From the NCBI RefSeq assembly GCF_964656455.1, contig NC_135726.1, positions 32,641,930-32,705,929 on the forward strand: a stretch of DNA of 64,000 bases, written 5' to 3'. Made by a program: the position numbers and the translations under genes. The notes under the pieces are model-generated. The model did no database searches and was not told where the DNA came from. It was given only the letters and a program-made list of their open reading frames with translations. This document shows positions 59,911-64,000 of the stretch, piece by piece. Source of the DNA: Halichoerus grypus (lineage: Eukaryota; Chordata; Mammalia; Carnivora; Phocidae). The first letter of the stretch is position 1. Each line of letters begins with the position of its first letter.

Positions 59911-60984
59911 ATCCTGTAAGATGCTGGAGCAGGAAATGCGAGAGCTAGGAGACCTGGTTTCTTCCCAGCCTTGCTGTGCCTTAAACCTAACCTGTGGGTA
60001 TCGGGACAAACCTCTGGCCCCTCTGACACCAGATTGCCCATCTGCGCACTGAGCGAGGTCAGAAAAGGAACATCAGCTGGTGCGGTCGAGTGGGTGGGGC
60101 CCTCAACCGGTGGCTCATGCCAGGTCTAAGCTGCTCCTTGCTGTTCCTATGCTCCAGCCAACTATCACTGCTGTCTTGTGCAAACCCATCCTGCATCGTC
60201 TAATTCTCCAACTATTGAAGAAGATGTCAGAAATCTGGATTTTGGTGTGAAATTTCCCGATTTTTACCCCCAGGCAGTGAATTCAGAATCACATAAAGCA
60301 AACAGTGTGGGGGCCAAAGAAAACATGCCAGTGTGTGCCTGACTGGGCCCAGGGACCCCTGCTTGCTCACTCTGGCCTGGAAAAATCTCGATCTGACATT
60401 TAGTGCTATGGCTCTCCTCCCAGCTACACACTAGAATCACTTGGGGATTAGAAAAAGCTGACCTCCCAGATTTAAGGTCTGAGCGCGAGGCATCTCGGTG
60501 AACATGAGACACCCGGGGGAAGGCTGCCTCCTGGCTGTGACCTGGGTCATGGACGTCACATCGCTGGGTCTTTGAGATTGGAGCGGTGGAGTTTGCAGGC
60601 AGGACAGGGAGGATTCATTCACATGAAGGAACAGGCACATACATGGTATTCAGTGAATTAAGGGCGAAAAAGGAATTGGTAGCTGCTTTTGACTTGATAG
60701 GCTTGAATCCCCCCTCGGAAAACAACGCCATTTGCTTGCAAGACTGAGTCCAGGGAAAGGTGCCCAGGGTTGGGGGTTGGGAGACATGGGGCTCAGCTCC
60801 ACGTTTGTTTGGCCCACTGTGAGGTTCGGAAAGAGGCTCCCCGAGCTCAGCATCACCTACTTTCTTTGACAGTGTATTGGCCAAGGCTCGCTTTTCATTG
60901 TGGATGCCAAAAATCCGTCCTAAACCTATGTAGGGGCAGGGCACGGGTGGACTCCATTCCAAGCTTCTGCGTGTACCCAGCACC
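59911..60984. other. Unassigned SINE-free sequence; one old DNA-transposon scrap
   Basis: 60408-60490 (CACACTAGAATCACTTGGGG, GAAAAAGCTGACCTCCCAG) resembles a Charlie-type DNA transposon relic. The rest is unassigned. Confidence 0.4.
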
Positions 60985-61150
60985 CACACTGTCCCACGGA
61001 ATCCTCAGGTAGCCTTAGAGGGTAGGTATGATTAGCCCATTTGATAAAAAAAATGGAGGGTCAAGTAGTGTGACTCCCTCAGGGAGACAGGCGAGGAGGA
61101 GCACAGCTGGTTTTGGAACCCAGGACACAAGCATCTCTGACTCCCAAGAT
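60985..61150 (-). mobile_element. MIR SINE, reversed
   Basis: CACGGAATCCTCAGGTAGCC, GTAGGTATGATTAGCCCATT, AAATGGAGGGTCAAGTAG, GCACAGCTGGTTTTGGAACC, CAGGACACAAGCATCTCTGA. Clear reversed MIR. Confidence 0.85.
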
Positions 61151-61389
61151 TTGGGAGGCGCTGGGCAGGTAGGGCAAGCCGAGAGAGAAGGGCTAGGTTT
61201 ATGGTCAAGGGGAGAGAACAAAGACTCTCCTTCACCAAACCCTCACCAGGCTCTTCGGGGCTCTTTTTCAACCAGGCCTTGGCTTTTGGACTTCTGTGTT
61301 CGTCTGAAGGGCCCAGACTCCAGCCAAAGAAACTCGCATTAAAAATAACAGTAATAATAATAATAAAAATTGTACAGAAGTCCCCCTCG
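61151..61389. other. Unassigned sequence with ATT microsatellite
   Basis: AATAATAATAATAAAAATTG at about 61352-61371 borders the CpG island on the left. No gene recognised. Confidence 0.45.
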
Positions 61390-62040
61390 GGGGGCCCCCA
61401 GTTTTCCAGCCCTTGTAGCCCCTGCTGAACCTGGCCAGCGTCTTCTCCACTCGTTTCTCCAAGCGCAAGGAGAGGGAAAGGAATCCGAGGGCCTGCGGCG
61501 TCCCGCCCAGGGCTCCGGATCCGGCGCAGTGACCCGCTCCCCGCGTCCCTAGCCTCCGCCCGGAGGACCGGGAACAGGTTTCCCGGCTCCGGTCGTAGCG
61601 ACCGCCAGCCCCCTCCCGGGCCCCCGCCCCCTGCGCTGGCCCCTCGGCCGTCTGATCTGGCCCCGGCCTCCCGCCGCCGGGTCCTCCCCCCACCTCCCGC
61701 CGGGCGGCTCCTCGGTCGGGGGCGGGGGCCTCGATCTGCCGCCCCCTCCTCCCGCGACCTCTGCCCAGCCCGGCGCCCCGGCCCCACGCCCGGATCGCCC
61801 GGCTCAGGGGCTCCCGCCCCTCTCCCCCTCCTCCCCCCACCCCCGCTGCGGCGGCTTCCTCCTCCTCCCACCTCCCGTGGCTCTGGAATTCCTGGTGGAG
61901 CCCACACCCCCGGCCGGCTCTGCACCCGGGTGTGCAAAAACAGCCCACCGAGCGCGCCGCCCTGGGTGTGCAGGACAGGGTGCGGTGCGCGCCGAGGTGG
62001 CCGTGACTCTCGCGCGGTCGTGGCCGTGCCGAGACCTATC
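61390..62040. promoter_or_regulatory. CpG island, strong promoter candidate
   Basis: About 650 bp of very GC-rich DNA dense in CpG (GCGGCGTCCCGCCC, CCGGATCCGGCGCAGTGACC, CGGGCGGCTCCTCGGTCGGG, GAGCGCGCCGCC, GGTGCGCGCCGAGG). Such islands in mammals usually mark transcription starts. It is pyrimidine-rich on plus, with several CCCGCCC/CCCCGCC GC-box words. TATA-like and splice-donor signals lie 130-200 bp to the right. I recognise no first exon; gene and direction are unknown. Confidence 0.75.
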
Positions 62041-62088
62041 CGGGGTGTTTTAACGTGCACACGTGTGTGTTTCTGCATCCAACTGTGT

Positions 62089-62106
62089 TTATACACCGGT
62101 GTATAA
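62089..62106. promoter_or_regulatory. 18-bp perfect palindrome
   Basis: TTATACACCGGTGTATAA is identical to its reverse complement. It holds two head-to-head ACACC/GGTGT halves, reminiscent of T-box half-sites without the usual 2-bp spacer, and a central ACCGGT. Confidence 0.6.
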
Positions 62107-62175
62107 TTTTTTGTGCACACACACTCAGTGACGCTTGGGGAAACTTTTCTGAAAATCCTGGGCTGGCAGTTTAAA

Positions 62176-62185
62176 TATAAAAAGG
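62176..62185 (+). promoter_or_regulatory. TATA-box-like element
   Basis: TATAAAAAGG in TTTAAATATAAAAAGGC is a textbook TATA match on the plus strand and would place a start near 62205-62210. It lies outside the GC-rich core of the island. No other core element seen. Confidence 0.35.
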
Positions 62186-62235
62186 CTTTGTTTAATGCCA
62201 GAAGCATTTCCCCCACGCTCTGGGAGTCCTAGAAC

Positions 62236-62242
62236 ACTCACC
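62236..62242 (-). other. Consensus splice-donor signal on the minus strand
   Basis: Minus strand reads GCAG|GTGAGT with the exon end at 62242 and GT at 62241-62240. A GC-rich first exon upstream (62243-62400) would fit transcription toward the CpG island, but no acceptor or protein is recognised. Confidence 0.25.
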
Positions 62243-62649
62243 TGCTTCCCTCCTCCTCGCTCAAAGACCTGGAGGCAGAGGCTTCGGTGGGGGGGGTGGG
62301 GGGCGGCTTTCCCTACAGTGAGGAAAAAGTTCTTTCGCGGGGCCACGCCGTCCTCCCACCCCGCCCCCCGTGGCCTTCGCCCCTAATGGCTTTCTGCCCC
62401 TCCCCCCCTCCCCGGTCTGTTTCTCTCCTGGGGCTGTTTAAACTCTGAATCTTACCCCCTCGAATATCTGGGAGTGTTAAGAGGATGCGACATCACTCAG
62501 GCTGTGGAATTCCAGTTGAAATGTGGCCAGCATGTGGGGCCAGCCCGGGAGCCATGTGGTTGGAGGGTGTCAGGAGGGGGGTGGGGGGCGCCCAAGGCAG
62601 AGAAGCTGAGAGCTAGAGGAGCCACGTGCAGTCGCTGGAGGTGAGGACA
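62243..62649. other. GC-rich flank of the CpG island
   Basis: G-run (62287-62302) and C-rich stretches (CCACCCCGCCCCCCGTGG) followed by AT-richer CTGTTTAAACTCTGAATC. No recognised repeat or gene. Confidence 0.4.
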
Positions 62650-62765
62650 CCCACCCACCCACGTGGGGAGGATAACACCTGTCTGCCAAGGTTGTTTGGA
62701 GTTTAATTCCTTCGTGGTACATTTGGTGGCCAGCCCTGTCTAGCACATAGTAGGTGCTAACCAAA
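62650..62765 (+). mobile_element. MIR SINE, 3' part
   Basis: AAGGTTGTTTGGAGTTTAAT and CTAGCACATAGTAGGTGCTA are sense MIR 3' words. Confidence 0.7.
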
Positions 62766-62840
62766 GACAACTTGTAAGTGCATTGGCTTGTGCAGGAGGA
62801 GGTAGACTGCGGTGCCGAAGAGCGCACACTTTGATTTTTT

Positions 62841-63034
62841 CCTTTTTTTAAAAAAAGATTTTATTTATTTGACAGAGAGAGACACAGCGAGCGAGAGAGA
62901 ACACAAGCAGGGGGAGAGGGAGAGGGAGAAGCAGACTCCTGGCTGAGCAAGGAGCCCGATGTAGGGCTCCATCCCAGGACCCTGGGATCATGACCTGAGC
63001 CAAAGGCAGACGCTTAACGACTGAGCCACCCAGG
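62841..63034 (-). mobile_element. CAN-SINE, reversed, head end lost
   Basis: Consensus-like until CCACCCAGGT, where the final GCGCCCC is missing and unique sequence begins. No target duplication found. Confidence 0.95.
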
Positions 63035-63599
63035 TCCATAATGATGTAGGGAGCTGTTTCTGTGGAGATCAGAAGGGGGAATCTGTCCAGCCCCACCCTC
63101 TCAGAGGGAAACCACTGCTGCCCACTTCGGCCTTTCCCTAGGTAAGACATTCCCATTGTTCAAGTCTACTCCTTTCTCTCCAGCCAAAGCACATGAGCAA
63201 GCCCTAGGGAGAGGCAATTTGGGGTCATCACTGGGAGGTCCCCATCCCTTTCCTCCCACTCTGACCCATTCACAGCAGGAAGGAGTTTGAGAACCTGACC
63301 TTCCTGGGCCAGGTTCTCCATGGGATTGTGGTTGGACCTTCCTCTCCTGGAGGAAAGAGGAGAGAGGAGGAAGGGGAGGCCCAAGGCTTGCTGGGAGCAT
63401 TTATAGTGAGATTCCACTCAGCTTTGCCAGGGAGCTCTTCAGAGATCCTGGTGAGAGATTCCTGTGGCAGTTGGCTGGGAGAAATAAGCAGATAATCCCA
63501 GTGTGGGAACATTCTTGGGTCCTCCTGTTGGGGGGCATACCAGCCTGCCCAGGGCCTGAGGGCTGCAGAACAGAGGCTCCCAGGGCGTCGGGCAGGTGG
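63035..63599. other. Unassigned intergenic sequence
   Basis: No named repeat. Overlapping minus frames have no recognised content. Confidence 0.4.
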
Positions 63600-63760
63600 A
63601 GGCTCCTTTCTTTATTCAGTGTTTCCTGAGGTCCTGCTGTGTGTGCTAGGCACTGGGGCTGTTGCCAGGAATAAGATCTGGCCCCTCCCTCCCAGGTGGA
63701 ACCCACAGCATTTTGGACCATAAATAATTAGGATGCATTGAGATAAGTGCATAGTCAAAG
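63600..63760 (-). mobile_element. L2 LINE 3' end, reversed
   Basis: TATTCAGTGTTTCCTGAGGT, GTGTGTGCTAGGCACTGGGG, CCAGGAATAAGATCTGGCCC, ATAAATAATTAGGATGC: reversed L2 terminus. Confidence 0.8.
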
Positions 63761-63800
63761 GGCCCCCCAAATGGGCTGAGGATACAACCACACATTTCAC

Positions 63801-63901
63801 AGAAGAGGAAACCCAAATAGCCAAAAACACATTAAAAGAAACTCAATATGACTCCTGGTCCAGACAAATGTAAATTAGAACCACATGAAATGCCTCTTTA
63901 T
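63801..63901 (+). mobile_element. L1 ORF2 fragment
   Basis: GAAACCCAAATAGCCAAAAA, CACATTAAAAGAAACTCAAT, GACAAATGTAAATTAGAACC: sense, decayed L1 text, cut by the SINE at 63902. Confidence 0.7.
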
Positions 63902-64000
63902 GGGGCGCCTGGGTGGCTCAGTTGGTTAAGCGACTGCCTTCGGCTCAGGTCATGATCCTGGAGTCCCGGGATCGAGTCCCGGGATCGAGTCCCGCATCGG
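63902..64000 (+). mobile_element. CAN-SINE, truncated by window end
   Basis: GGGGCGCCTGGGTGGCTCAG head. A 13-bp unit GAGTCCCGGGATC is duplicated in tandem (about 63962-63987) before GAGTCCCGCATCGG at the window edge. Confidence 0.95.

Noticed and set aside
62125..62346. Minus frame upstream of the good donor at 62242
   Set aside because: Starts with GTG, not ATG, and crosses the donor; kept only as a splice-signal observation.

Overview
This is nuclear DNA from a carnivoran mammal, most likely a caniform outside the dog family (bear, seal or mustelid type). The main evidence is about 54 copies of tRNA-Lys-derived CAN-SINEs, recognised by the head GGCGCCTGGGTGGCTCAG, a CT-rich body and an AAATAAATAAAATCTT tail. 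None of the readable copies has the young dog-type SINEC_Cf head. Introns-and-repeats texture, MIR, L2, MaLR LTRs, MER5A and L1 3' ends all fit a placental mammal. I found no protein-coding exon that I recognise. The open frames in the window are either parts of repeats or short chance frames in GC-rich DNA, so I annotate no host CDS.

Layout. 0-12 kb is SINE- and L1-rich, with three SINEs in tandem at 0.4-0.9 kb, an MLT-type LTR and L1 antisense tails. 12-23 kb is GC-richer, nearly SINE-free between 17 and 23 kb, with MIR/L2 relics and an NF-Y-type triple CCAAT array at 18.07-18.14 kb. 23-30 kb holds two L1 3' ends with SINEs inside them and twin GC boxes at 25.67 kb. 30-36 kb is repeat-poor and contains an AT-rich, possibly conserved block at 32.04-32.28 kb with an octamer and a TCATAA/TTATGA inverted repeat. 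36-41 kb holds an L1, a MER5A split by two SINEs, and a stack of three SINEs at one target site (40.47-41.08 kb). 41.7-46.8 kb is SINE-free. 47.7-48.2 kb is CpG-rich with a homeodomain-type AT block. 48.8-57.9 kb is again SINE/LTR-rich and includes a four-level nest of insertions (54.2-55.6 kb). 58-62.8 kb is SINE-free and ends in a strong CpG island (about 61.39-62.04 kb) with nearby TATA, splice-donor and palindrome signals. This is the best promoter candidate in the window.

The most unusual observations are: an exact 58-bp sequence at 54807-54864 (inside a SINE) repeated at 56307-56364; repeated re-use of single target sites by independent retroposons (0.4, 26.2-27.5, 37.1-37.5, 40.5-41.1 and 54.4-55.0 kb); and an insertion made only of an A-rich tail, flanked by a 17-bp target duplication (3218-3284). 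Names of repeat families come from memory of consensus sequences, without a database search. Boundaries of old repeats are approximate.
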